Below, one piece after another: positions 52,835 to 64,000 of a stretch of 64,000 nucleotides of DNA (position 1 is the first letter of the stretch; each line of letters opens with the position of its first letter). A program made the position numbers and the translations under genes. The notes beneath the pieces are model-generated. The model worked only from the letters and a program-made list of their open reading frames with translations. It had not been told where the DNA came from and did not search any database. The DNA comes from Rotaria socialis (Eukaryota > Rotifera > Eurotatoria > Philodinida > Philodinidae): contig CAJNYU010004453.1 of NCBI GenBank assembly GCA_905331475.1, forward strand, positions 1 through 64,000, in the 5' to 3' direction.

Positions 52835-54287
52835 AGTACAATGCGAAGGATCCGAATGATGCATGAATTCCAATAGATTAGTCACACAACGGCTCAATAT
52901 CGTCAAATATCTCGATCAACACACATCAGGACATTTACATTTAAATAAATTTCTTTTTTTTATGCCGATTTCAATATATCAGATTTTGTGGAATGAAACT
53001 TAACAGTGATATTCAGTACTTCAACACATCGGAAGATTCTCTTAGTTTACTACTATGCCAGATTCTTTCAGTCTCAAGCTGATGGTTCGGGGTAAATTCG
53101 ATGTCACCAAGCACGTCAGGTCATCTATTGTAACAGCGATATATCATCCTGAACATCATCATCTTTATCGCTAGTCTAATGAAAATTCTTCAAATAGATT
53201 AGTATCACTCAGCATGTCAAACGACAGTCATCGTTATTTTCAGAAGAAATGACTCAGAACTCAAGACTTTCAATAGGAGTGGTCTAATTTTTTTCTATCT
53301 TAAGTGTTTCAAAACAGTTTTCATATATTTCAGCATGAAAAAAATTCTGAAAAAGATATTTTAGAAAAGTTTCAGGTGTTTTCCTCACGTTTTCCCTTTG
53401 TATGACAATATACCATAGTCGTCCCGAAAAAATCAACCAGAACTCGATATTTTCCGCTGGCAAGGTCATGTTTTTCATCAAAAGTGTTTTCTACAACATA
53501 CCTGAAGTTTCGACTGAAAAGAAATCGAAAAAAGAACTTTTCCAAAAAGTGGATGGGTCTCCATGGGTTCACTCTATATATACTACTTATGATGTAATTG
53601 TCTTCCGCATTCATATAGAAATCACTAGCGTACATGTACCTGGTATCAACGTTGATCGACATCGAATTTACCACTGCTTCTTCAATAGGCTTCCATATTG
53701 CATTTGGACAAATATTATCTGTCACTTTATTCGAAAAGATAGCACAATGATGAAATGAACAATTGGCGAATATTAAAAACAGGAAGAGTCTTAGCGCAGT
53801 ATCTCAGATATTCAAATATGAAGAACGATTCAATGATTTCAGATAGCGATAGAGTTGCCTACTGTTCCAAATCAGTAAGTATGACCAAAGCCTGAAAGGA
53901 AACTAATGAAACTGGGAAGCATTGTCTCAATCAGAAAATGTTTTAATTTTTTTCGATAAGTTTGATCAAACGTCAGTCTTTTCCTCCGGTTCTAATCAAG
54001 TCTCATGGTTTCTGCACCCCGACACTATCTAACTAGAGTTTCTGCGAAATTGCGCCGAACAACAACAGAAAATCATCTTGGAATTAATGTAAGCTCTACA
54101 ACTTAAGTTCTTCATAATCCTGATCACTAATACACTCACCCATCTAGATTTTGGCTTGAAGAAAGTATTCTAGATTTGATAGAATTCCTTTCGTATTTGA
54201 CCTGAAAATGTTTTTTGATTAAAACTTAGCTCCTGAATTCTCAGAATGAAATGATTGAATTAGTATTTAACAGGAAAAAAATGAGTG

Positions 54288-54540
54288 CCCAGGACGAACA
54301 ATCCGATAGTTGAATCCAACCGGATTTGATCGGTTGCTGCAGGATTCTAAGTAAATCCTGGTTGTGGGCCCACTCACGGATCCCTACTGTTGGAATCCGA
54401 TCGATTCTTGCAGGAGCCAATCAAAACCCGATAGATTTCTTTAAGACCTCGCTGGAATCCGACTCCTAAAATTCCTATCGAATTCGGTTGTCGGATTTGG
54501 TCGGATTTTATAAGATTTGATCGGATTCTGTCACCTAGAT
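54288..54540. mobile_element. CCCAGG-family foldback element, copy 3
   Basis: The left end CCCAGGACGAACAATCCGAT and the inverted right end TCTAGGTGACAGAATCCGAT match well. The interior is full of GGATTTGATCGG-type words. Length about 253 bp. Confidence 0.6.
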
Positions 54541-54592
54541 TTTTGTGTTTTATTCAAATCGTAACCGGAACCCATTTATTCTTTGTACATAC

Positions 54593-54911
54593 CTGACGTT
54601 GGCGTTCGAGGTGTTGTAGAACTTGCAGCAACATTATTTGTTGATGAACCTGTGTTAGACAATGCTAGAGGCATACAAATGGATGCCGGACAGCAACTAT
54701 TTAAGGCGCATGCAGTTGCATTCGACGAACACGTTCTTACATTCGTACAAGCATCGAACAATGAACAGGCTACTTGAGGTGCACATAATGTTGTATTTTT
54801 TGATGTTTCAAAACGGTAGCAGGCATTTGCGGACGAACAGCTGCTAGCTTGATTACTCTAACTGCATTGATCAACTGTGCAACTAGATGACGATTTGATT
54901 GTTGCGCCTAT
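54593..54911 (-). pseudogene. Possible exon of a cysteine-rich extracellular protein
   Basis: On the minus strand a frame bounded by a plausible acceptor (TGTATAG) near 54911 and a donor (GTATGT) near 54592 encodes a Cys/Ser/Thr-rich stretch: SSCSSANACYRFETSKNTT, then CAPQVACSLFDACTNVRTC, then NSCCPASICMPLAL. One in-frame TAG interrupts it near its start. No neighbouring exons could be joined, and a CCCAGG-type element lies directly downstream in the putative intron. Probably a relic. Confidence 0.3.
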
Positions 54912-56091
54912 ACAGAGCAGACTTTTTATGAATACTTCTCATAAATTCTACATTACTTTCACTGTTTGTAGAGAGAAAACATATGTAAACAATTGTGGCA
55001 AATATTACTCTCATCATTCCAGTGACACTAGTACGGAATAACGCAGAAGTTGCAATGTTAGTCGATTCAAAACAAGAATTGGTATTTTTGAAAACGGGAC
55101 GATGAAAACTGGTTATTCTTACGAGTTTAGTAGAGATTGAAGATTTTTATTGGAAAAAATATTTTTTTGCTTTAGTGTTAGCGTTTACATTTTCAATGGC
55201 ATCTGATTCACAAGGAAAAATAACATCAATCGAGCAAGTTTTTGATATATTGATCGAGACTGTAAATATGATTGAAGTGATGGTTCCGAATGTTGCATCA
55301 TCATCAAATGCGACTTTTCTTTTTTCATTTCAATTTTCAACTCAATATTATATTTGAAATAAAAGAAATAATACGAATACATCGATTTTTACTTTGAAGT
55401 ACTCAAGCTTCGAAGAGTAATATTATTCTGTACGCAAATTCAGATGCAAAAGAAACAAAGATTTCGATGAAGAGAAAGTAATTCGAGCATATTCTCACAA
55501 TGTAAACATAATATCTGTGATCTCATCATCTTACTCTAAACGGATAGTGTTTGTGAACAAATCGTAGCTTTATTGACAACAATAAAAAGTACTAATTAAT
55601 CAGCACCATTCCATTTGGATCATATATTACTTTGTTATTCAATTAGTTACATTAGAATATGGTGTTCAAAAGATAACTAGAAACTATGTTTTCTAGTTGT
55701 ATCTCAATATAAATAATACGTCATATATTACAGTAAAAATGTGTGGAAATGTGACTAAATGTGTTAAAACATTATGTAGCTAAATCTCTTTGACTAATAT
55801 CTTGCCTCTCTATTAGTCATACGGTGTTGTGAATATTGTTTCATAGGAAAATAGTAAAATATTTATAAAAAACCGTCGGTAAAAAATTCATATTCCATTG
55901 AAATACGTATGCCTTTTTTTCTTTGAAACAGCCGCTAAATCTCTATTTACTGTCGAACACTCATAATTGAATATTGTGCATGACAGTATGAGACATTTTG
56001 TTTTGTATCACTTAGCATGTCTTAGTACAAATGTTCCACTGCATAAAATTAAGATAATGATTTCTTGCTGTGAAAACAAAATGAAATACTA

Positions 56092-56373
56092 CCCATGTCG
56101 CACAAACCGATCGAAAACCGTCGGTTAACCGCGGTTATTTAAGCCATTTTAGCGCCTTTACAGCGTAAAAACCAACGGTTAACCGGAAAAATAACCGGAC
56201 AGCTAGCGACATAACCGATGACTTGTCCGGTTAACTGGGAGGTTAACCGCGGTTAACCGCTGGTTTTTACGCTGTAAAGGCGCTAAAATGGCTTAAATAA
56301 CTGCGGTTAACCGATTTTTATAAAAATTGACCACGGTTAACCGACGGTTTTCGATCGGTTTGTGCGACATGGG
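56092..56373. mobile_element. 282-bp near-perfect palindromic MITE, TA duplication
   Basis: The first 40 bp (starting CCCATGTCGCACAAACCG) recur exactly inverted at the right end. TA flanks both sides (56090-56091, 56374-56375). The arms continue pairing through GGTTAACCGCGGTTA and TTTAAGCCATTTTAGCGCC. The right arm carries about 34 bp extra. TA duplication suggests a Tc1/mariner-type source. Confidence 0.75.
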
Positions 56374-56845
56374 TATAAACAAGTTTCGAATGACCGGAGA
56401 GATTATGAATTAATGAATTTCAAGCGTAAATATTCTATTTCATAAATATTAGCTATGTAGATCTCGCCGTTCTTATCTTTCGATAAAATGAAAGATCGTA
56501 ATGTTAGCAGACTAAGTATTCAGATAGATTTCATGCGAAATTTTACACATAAAAGATTAATTTTTCTCGACTTCTTTCATTCGGTAAAATTAAAAAAGAA
56601 AAGAAAGTAGTCAACATATTGCTAACAAAGAATTAGCCAGAGAACATAACAAATATTGTGAATAAGTTTAACAATCTATGTGTTTTCATTATTTTTTTTT
56701 TCTAGTGTGCGTCATAGGCATGACATATATAGTTCAAATTCATGACAAAGTCGTATGTGGCAACATTGACTCATTTAGAGAATCAACAATACCTGGTCGC
56801 AAGTCAATAAAAGAAAGGATTGACGTAAAGCGATATACTGTGAGC

Positions 56846-57197
56846 CAGGGCTCCACGTTGGACGGGATGGGAAGAACATTTTTAGAAAATTTTAAGCAGA
56901 CAAGAAAGAATCAAAATCTCTTTCCATATGATTCTATGATATGCACAGTATCTCTATCCATTAAAATTAAGACCGTTGTGCTAGATGACTTTGAAAAGCT
57001 TGTATTTGTTTGTTAAAAATATTTTTGCTAAATTGAACAACATATACCGAAAATGTTTTAAAATATGAAAATAACATTTGAAAGCGGTCACTGATGGAAT
57101 CACCTCGAAAGAGACTTCAATTCTTTCTTGTCCGCTTAAAATTTTCTAAAAATGTTCGTCCCATCCCGTCCCATGGGACGTCGCACGCAGAGATCTG
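56846..57197. mobile_element. 352-bp hAT-like MITE with 8-bp TSD
   Basis: It starts CAGGGCTCC and ends with the inverted counterpart AGAGATCTG. Subterminal arms are strongly paired (GGACGGGATGGGAAGAACAT against its inverse near 57155-57175, then TTTTTAGAAAATTTTAAGC). CTGTGAGC at 56838-56845 and CTGTGAAC at 57198-57205 form a 7/8 target duplication. Confidence 0.7.
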
Positions 57198-57471
57198 CTG
57201 TGAACCCATTTTTTTCCAGTTATCTATCACTGGTCTGATGAGATAAAATCAAGTCAACATCAGCAAATATTAGCAGAATACAATGAAGGTGGAAATGTCA
57301 GTGAGACTTGCCTTGAAGTTTATCTATAGAGGCAGATATGATGACGCAAAATATTATGACTCACTCAAATAATTTTTTCATTGTTATGTTAGCAGGAAAA
57401 AAAATAGAAGGAGAAACTAGAGTTTTAAATTGTTATATACAATATAATTAACATCATTTAACATTTATCAA

Positions 57472-58933
57472 ATGACGAAAGATAGACTTCCACAGTTAAA
57501 AGCTGATGTATAAATTATTTTCTTCAATTCTCTATCACATAATTTCATCAACAATCTTTATAATTTTAGGCTGAAAAATATGGAATTGATGAAGATATCA
57601 GTATTATCAATCATTTTGCTGTTGTCGACATGGCAGGACCATTCATGAAAGATTTTTTTGATAAAGTGAGTACATGAAGTTTACCAGAGAATATGAAGTT
57701 TTTATGATAAATCTTGTGAAGTAAATTGTTAAATTCATTGTCTCTGGAGTAATTCCTCAGTTTCTCATTTTATACTGCATAATTCTTTTTGAGTTTTCTG
57801 TAACAAGAATTTCTGAAAATACATCAAATATGTATTCATAGGTCAAACTTCTTTGGAATACTATCGATCGAATTTCTGAAGTCATCGGTTCTATTGAACA
57901 TTTACAAAATGCTTTGCTAGCATCACCGTTTGATTTCAGTAAGTTATCTCTTGAAAAGTTTGCTTTTTAAAGAAATGAAACTATTTAATCTTCAGAAAAG
58001 CAAAATTACCTTGCCGAAAATATGGCCGAAATGCGGCGATTAAGTACTAATGTTAGAAAATATTTGAGCGGTAACGAAGGAAAAGCTTCTTAACAGCTGA
58101 AATCAATAAAGTTTTGTTTTATAGAAATGAAAAAAATCGAAGATATTCAGATTGATGCCGATAAAAAAACTGTACGTCATCGTATTGCTGAAGCTCATGT
58201 CAACATTATGACAAAACATTTCTGTGATATAATGAACAGATATTATGCATCAGAAATAGCTTATCGAGAACGATGCCGAGCGAGAGTTGCTCGTCAATTT
58301 CAAATAGGTCAGTTTTTCTTACCATTTAATCATTCTTATTTAAACGTTCATTTTTTCTAGCTGGAATTGAAAAAAATGAAGATGAGTTAGCCGAAATTCT
58401 TGAACACGGACATCCAACTTTTGGTCGACAAGTATAGCCAACAAAAAGAATTGATGATAACATTTTTATTTTAATTATAGATCATGGCTGATCTAGAACA
58501 ATCAAAACAAATGTTGCATGATCTGGAAGGACGCCATTCTGATATTTTGAAACTCGAACGTAATATTCGAGAATTAGATAATATTTGCATTGATTTAGCG
58601 AACTTAGTCGAAACACAAGTACGATGTTCTTTGCTTTATTGTTTGAATTCGAATAGTTATTTCTTTTGTTTTTCATCATTAGGGAATGAATATAAATTCT
58701 ATTGAACAATATGTTTCCGAAGCAGTCGTTCGGATTGAGAGAAGTAAAAGTATCATTTGTGCCACTAAAAGTCTAGATCGATCTGCAAAAAGAGTTAGTA
58801 CCATCAACTTAGATATTTTTAATTCACAGATTTGTTATTTCTAGTTATTTAGATCAAAAAGGCTTGCCTCATCACTGTTGTCGTTAGCATCGCGGTTATT
58901 TGCATCATGTATTTAATACAAAAACTCATGTAA
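57472..58933 (+). CDS. Syntaxin (Qa-SNARE)
   Basis: Nine exons in phase: 57472-57507, 57570-57665, 57842-57938, 57996-58070, 58125-58307, 58361-58431, 58481-58618, 58683-58793 and 58853-58933, giving 295 residues, the size of plasma-membrane syntaxins (about 290). Qa-SNAREs pair with SNAP25-type and VAMP partners to fuse vesicles with target membranes. It begins MTKDRLPQLKAD. The Habc region lies at about 30-150, the SNARE helix at about 190-250 (DIQ-like start, ERNIRELDNICIDLANLVETQ, with the zero-layer Gln at the end of that string), and a C-terminal anchor CLITVVVSIAVICIMYLI. Closest in layout to the syntaxin 1-4 group; the exact paralogue is not assignable. Introns are mostly 49-65 bp. 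Confidence 0.88.
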
Positions 58934-59062
58934 CCATAAAATATTTTATTTTATTTAATAACTTGTTTGCACTATCCTTTTTCTAAATAAATACAATCAA
59001 GATATTTGAATGAAATTGAACGTCTTTTCTACAAGTTCTCTAGATGAGTAAGAAATAACTCA

Positions 59063-59083
59063 TTCTTTCTTTCTTTCTTTCTT
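59063..59083. repeat. (TTTC)n microsatellite
   Basis: About five TTTC units, 130 bp after the syntaxin stop. Confidence 0.85.
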
Positions 59084-61859
59084 GTTGCTACAGGCAATTT
59101 GTGAAGGTGCATATACATTTCCGGCACATTGACATTTATTTAGACCTCGGAATGTTGAAAAGAGCGACATTATAATGAACTTTTTCGCTTGCAGGCTAAT
59201 CTGCTAATTATGCGCTATGTAGAGGTTGCATGAATACAGTCGTTTACTAGAGTAGTTAAAGAGCCCTTACGGATTCATTCCAAAAAAATTTAACAAGAAA
59301 AACCGCAATGGCCACTAATTTTGTGAAGTACCTTACAAGCTTCATGATAAAGTGTAATGCTATGAATCATTCAGATGTACGCAACAATTAGCAAAAATAT
59401 TGAAATGAAACATAGCATGAACATCGCGAGAAATTCATTTGCTCTATTTCTGCTATCCGACCAAATATCCTAATAGGTTCCGACGATAAGAGATATCAAA
59501 TATGAACAATGTACCGATTCAAACACTCGTGGCATACTATACTATAACTAGTTTCCGTGAGATATTCATCTATCAACATTACTTTCTTCTTATTTATACA
59601 TCGCTGATATACGAAGTATCACTTTCATTAATTAAACATCAAGTACTTCCATTGCTATTACTGTCTTTTTTTTGTGCTGCCTTAGTTAATACCAAGACAT
59701 GTCAAAACTTTATTCAAGTGAAATATTCATAATTTTATTTCTCACGAGTGAGTCGAGCAAAAAATATTCTCGGATTTTCTTCAGTCATTAATATTTTTGC
59801 TTTCGAAGCTATTCTCTTTTGGAATTATACTGGCAGACTTTTTCGCTGAGGATTTTGTTTTTTATCTTATCATGATACAACGTTGCTGACAGTCGCCAGT
59901 AAATTTCGAAAATTCAAGTTCATTATATTCATCTCTAACGAAAACGATGCAATTCATTGATTGATGTATTATTGGCAAGACAAAAGCATTCAAAATACAT
60001 GAAAACACTATTTCATGCGTTTCGCGTATAATTATCTTATTTTCTAATATTTTTTCAGTTGATTGAATTTCAATGAAACAGAATCATATTCAAGTTTATT
60101 GAATTAATTTGTTTCAGTTGATCTTCGAAGCATACTGGCATTATTTTTCGCTTACGCAAATTCTTGTAGAAACAATCTTGATAAAATATTCATTCGACAT
60201 CAGTATCTCGCTATATTCAATATTGAAATCATATATTATATTACAGTTAATGGAAATTAAAAAAAAAGATTTTTTTTTTTCATTTGTCATCGTGAAGTTT
60301 TTACAAATCTCATTCATAGTTAGATCGCAGAAGTGTCTTCCTTATCTGTATATTTCTTATTTTGTAGCAAGTGAATGGTTTGCTATCGAATCCCCTACAT
60401 GATCATTTTTTGTATTGAAGTTTTCCATCACTGTCTGCAATAATATTTATTTATTTAATTATTACTCTTGTGAATTATATTTGTATACACTTGATCATGC
60501 GAGTATCCAGTAACGTCAATAGTTGAGGTCTACTTAAAGCCATCTCGAAATAATTCAATCTACTACTATGAGATGTCATTAGTATGTGAATATAATTTCT
60601 TTTGGCTGATTTTCTCTACCGGCATACGGTTACCCAATTATTCACCAGTACACATCGCGTGACGTGATATCATAATTATCATAATTGTCTTCTAGATGTT
60701 TCCTGTGGACATTTTGTTTTTATAAAAAAACGTAGAGTATCAATGGAGTATTTTTTATAGTAGTAGTGCATCTGTACGTTACAATAGTTTTATAACTTTC
60801 CACGCTCCTTGTTTGCCCTCTTTGAATTATGATGAAATACATCAAATTAACTTTGCGTCATCCGACACGACAACGTGGTCAGACTACTGATGCTTACATA
60901 AGAAAAAACGCTAAGAAAATAACAAAGACAATCGCATCAAATTATTTTATTTATGTACAAGGCTTTCACAAATATTACAAGTTGAATGAAAGAATTTCTC
61001 GTGTTTTTTTAAATTTCCATATCAATGGTTAGACCATACTAATTGAATTATATCTATCATAAATCAATTGAGAGAGAACTACACCCGAACAATCACTAAC
61101 ATCTATACTAATTCAATTATTATTGATGTTCAGTGAAGAAAACTCACAGAGCATAATCGAAGTCACTCAATAGTGAAGAGTTCGATGGACGACAAAATAC
61201 GCATTGTTAGTTTTCGAGATTTTTCTTCTTCTATTGACAATTATGAACTATTGATAGCTTCAAGTGGAACTCTAGGATCAAAAAGGATCATTCGAACACA
61301 ATATTGATATTGGTTAGCATACAGGACTATCAAAGAACTCAATCAAACGATGCTTATCTAAATAAAAGATGATCGTAATATGTTTCTTTTGTGTATACAA
61401 ATATAGTTTTTTTTAATCGATAATGACAATTTTTTCTAGCCTCAGTATAAGCTCCCATCGATTCATAGACAGACATGATTTCACATAACGCTGTTGGAGG
61501 CTGTTTTCTGCTTTGCTTATATTATCAACGACTTTTTTCTTTCTTTCAGTTTGCCCATAATGTTTAGTTTTTAATAAGAAAATGCTTTTTATCGTTCTCT
61601 ATAATTATTCTAGCTTTTGACTGCATTGTGTTTTAATTGTTTCTTCTGCGTACGAATTAACGCTCACTTATTTCCATCATAATAACAACGGACAAGCATA
61701 TCTTTAAGTTCCGATAAGTGTTATGTCAAATTTTACAAAAGAAAAACAATCGAAAATTTAATTCACAAATATGTAGTACTTTTATGAAAGAGATTGCCAT
61801 AATGCCTGGAAATAGTACATTTAATAAATCAATTGGTTAATAAACATAGCCGTGTGGTC

Positions 61860-62364
61860 CAGGGCTGGAACCGGTAAGATATTTATAAACCGGTCCTGTC
61901 CGACCGGTTAAAAACATTTACCGGTCCGGTCCGACCGGTAAACCGGCCGGACATAAATTATTCTTGAACCGGTGAAATTCCGGCAAAGACGGACGAGAAA
62001 GAAATAAAGCACGACAGAAAAAAAGATCACTGTTGATAATGCATTGACCAAGCAAATTGATCAACTGTCGCACTTCCGTTGATTTCTCTTTACTATGAAA
62101 GAAAATGAGATTTATTACTGGTGTTTATGATTATAATCAAGATTTCTTCTGAATTCCACAAAAATTTTGCAGCATCAACAGATCTATAGGACTTTTTATA
62201 TATAAATAAATGTATATATATATACTGATAAAACATCTTTTTAACAAAACAGAGCTAAATGAAGATAGTTATTTTAAAATTTCAACCGGCGATTTTCCGG
62301 TATTTACCGGCCCGGTTGAATTTCTTAACCGGTCCTGTCCGGTTCGGTACCGGTTCCAGCCCTG
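61860..62364. mobile_element. 505-bp hAT-like element, CAGGGCTGG ends
   Basis: It starts CAGGGCTGGAACCGGTA and ends TACCGGTTCCAGCCCTG, perfect 17-bp terminal inverted repeats, with CCGGTCCTGTCCG words in both subterminal regions. GTGTGGTC (61852-61859) and GTGTGATC (62365-62372) give a 7/8 match 8-bp target duplication. No transposase is encoded; the interior is AT-rich. It is a non-autonomous hAT copy. Confidence 0.85.
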
Positions 62365-63088
62365 GTGTGATCAACCAATTGTAAATCGAAACTAAATTTT
62401 TAGTTTGAAATTTTCAATAAATTTGATCTACCGTTTTATTTTTGTGCTGCATAAACAGATGAAGATATTAATAAAATATTTTTTTGGCAATTCTCTTGTT
62501 ATAGGTCAACGCTGTGTTTTTATGAACATTATCTAATAGTATCTGAAATTCCAATAGACACGCTTGATTATATCTATGCAACTTACTAGCTGGGATCTAT
62601 AAAATAATTAGAATTTAGAATTGCAAATTATTTTCAATAAATCTACGTGCACCAAAAATTTCTATAGAATGATATTTCTATCATGTCTTTGCTTTTTCTA
62701 TTAATAATTTTTTCTGAATAGTAACCGAATCCGAGATGAAGCGACATGGTGCGAACAAGAGGAAGAAAAATAATAGCGCATCGATTAATATGAAGGACGC
62801 ATAAATATAAAAAAAAGAAAAAAAACTAGAAGGAGAAGACAAAAAGAAAAGAAATTGTAAAAAATACAAGACCTAATTGGAAAAGCCACATTCGTGATGT
62901 TCGTGAATGGAAAGCTCATTTATCAGTCTCACTGGTTGATGATTCATGTTTGTTAATTATAATTGACAAATATAATTTATTTGCAAAAAATCACGAGCTT
63001 CAATCTTGATCTGTTCATTCGCCGTCTTTTATCATTAAGTGATATAATATAACCATTGATCATATTACATTCATTTCTAGTCAAGAAA

Positions 63089-63949
63089 ATGTTGAAGATT
63101 ATTCTTCTTCTTCTAGTTTCTGTTCAAAATCTTAACGCTCTTCTTTGTTATTCAAAAGGTTCATTTTATTTTTCTCGACATACATTTAACTGGAATGATT
63201 TTTCATCGATCTTATTTAATATTAAGAATGAAGTTATTGCAAATAATTCGATTTGTAATGTTCGCATAACAATCGATTATAATGGTGATAGAAATAATTA
63301 TGTTGTTATAAAATTTGGCTCGCCGACACATCAGCATAATACAAACATTGAATTTGGTTCAACAATATTTTTTCATAAAAATGATATTCTATCAATTGTA
63401 AGCTATTTTGATTATAGTTGTTCATCAGGGGATTTCTGTGATAGAATATTTCTTAATAACTGGGCAAAACGCTTACTCAACTCTAATGATAATTCATTAC
63501 ATACTAGTTTTACTTCATTATGGAAAACATCGCATAGTTCAACAAGTATTTGTAATGCAAAACAAGCAACGAACGAATGTACTAGTCATTTATGTTTTAA
63601 TGTCTATGATGAATTGAAAAATTTTACGTACGGAAAAGCACAATGCAAAGATAAATCATCGACAAATCCAGTTTACATACATATCAAAACGTTTGGAGAA
63701 AATTCAAATGATTATCAATGCATAAAAAATCATTGTACTGGTGAAGTCTCATATAATTCTACATTAGACAAAATGTATGCGTGGCAATCAATTAATAATG
63801 TAATAATGATGAATTCAACTGAATTAAATGAAATAATTTTTATACGAGCTATTAGTATCGTCGGAGTTCTGTTGTTTATTGGTGGCGTTGCCTATTGTAT
63901 TCAAATTCGAAAATATAGAAAAGGTTATAGATTAGCAACGATTGCTTAA
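63089..63949 (+). CDS. Type I membrane glycoprotein, unknown function
   Basis: A 286-residue ORF. ATG 63089 follows a TTTCTAG acceptor-like site and opens with a signal peptide (MLKIILLLLVSVQNLNA). The ectodomain has about ten Cys residues and many N-x-S/T sites, such as NNS, NFT, NST. A single membrane helix (about 252-275, AISIVGVLLFIGGVAYCIQI) precedes a short basic tail. No family recognised. The acceptor suggests that a 5' non-coding or short coding exon may lie upstream. The ORF is intact, with no introns inside. It could be a lineage-specific surface protein. Confidence 0.7.
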   Translation: MLKIILLLLVSVQNLNALLCYSKGSFYFSRHTFNWNDFSSILFNIKNEVIANNSICNVRITIDYNGDRNNYVVIKFGSPTHQHNTNIEFGSTIFFHKNDILSIVSYFDYSCSSGDFCDRIFLNNWAKRLLNSNDNSLHTSFTSLWKTSHSSTSICNAKQATNECTSHLCFNVYDELKNFTYGKAQCKDKSSTNPVYIHIKTFGENSNDYQCIKNHCTGEVSYNSTLDKMYAWQSINNVIMMNSTELNEIIFIRAISIVGVLLFIGGVAYCIQIRKYRKGYRLATIA

Positions 63950-64000
63950 ATTTATCAGGATTAATTTTTTATGCTTCTGCTTTACTTGTAAATGTGTGTT

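Larger units (their letters stand above)
52499..57471. other. 5-kb gene-poor block rich in small elements
   Basis: Holds a TGTGGG hairpin, three TIR elements (54288, 56092, 56846) and a doubtful Cys-rich exon. The overlapping ORFs on both strands at 53284-53758 have no recognisable domain. An ORF at 56678-57016 overlaps the hAT-like element and is rejected. Confidence 0.5.
58934..63088. other. Non-coding 4-kb spacer with a hAT-like element
   Basis: Contains a (TTTC)n tract at 59063-59083 and the element at 61860-62364. ORFs of 60-97 codons (59502, 60109, 60829) have no domain and are very AT-rich. No gene supported. Confidence 0.55.

Noticed and set aside
53284..53758. Overlapping ORFs of about 65-118 codons on both strands
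   Set aside because: Mutually antisense, no domain, no splice context that extends either.
56678..57016. 112-codon plus-strand ORF
   Set aside because: Runs into the inverted-repeat element at 56846-57197, with no domain or homologous pattern.

Overview
This is eukaryotic DNA, most likely from a bdelloid rotifer. It is AT-rich, and its genes are split by many short GT-AG introns, mostly 45-70 bp. It carries interstitial TGTGGG-type repeats, which is the telomere repeat unit known from bdelloids. It also holds protein families that are abundant in bdelloids: an NHL-repeat protein, a membrane-anchored pentapeptide-repeat protein and a divergent nuclear receptor. There are no bacterial operons, CRISPR arrays, rRNA genes or convincing tRNA genes. 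All exon models were built by eye from splice sites, reading phase and family similarity.

Layout. 1-8.1 kb is gene-poor: a LINE 3' fragment, a decayed unidentified gene and two small terminal-inverted-repeat (TIR) elements. 8.3-10.3 kb is a three-exon pentapeptide-repeat membrane protein. 13.0-14.1 kb is a single-exon NHL six-blade protein. 15.0-15.6 kb is an old pseudogene cut off by a foldback element. 17.4-19.8 kb (minus) is a nuclear receptor with an atypical P-box. 19.8-24.1 kb is non-coding, with a telomere-like array and an N.

24.1-40.2 kb is the conserved housekeeping core: VKOR (minus), EDEM1 (minus, 10 exons), ribosomal protein eL28 (plus), MFSD11/UNC93-like (minus), two unrecognised multi-exon genes (plus), and SIRT2 (plus). 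A D-aspartate/D-amino-acid oxidase gene at 40.7 kb stops exactly where a TIR element begins. 44.1-52.8 kb holds a segmental duplication of a coatomer zeta (COPZ) gene. Copy A is intact. Copy B lacks exons 4-5 and runs into an N. 57.5-58.9 kb is a Qa-SNARE (syntaxin), and 63.1-63.9 kb is a type I membrane protein of unknown function.

Functionally the core genes are ordinary secretory-pathway and housekeeping functions: EDEM1 and VKOR in the ER, COPZ in Golgi-ER transport, syntaxin in fusion, eL28 in the ribosome and SIRT2 in deacylation. They do not form one pathway. The unusual content is the density of non-autonomous DNA elements, several with recognisable target-site duplications; the hairpin-shaped telomere-like repeats; and the COPZ duplication with a nearly identical block that ends at an assembly N. 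I found no convincing new multi-gene system.
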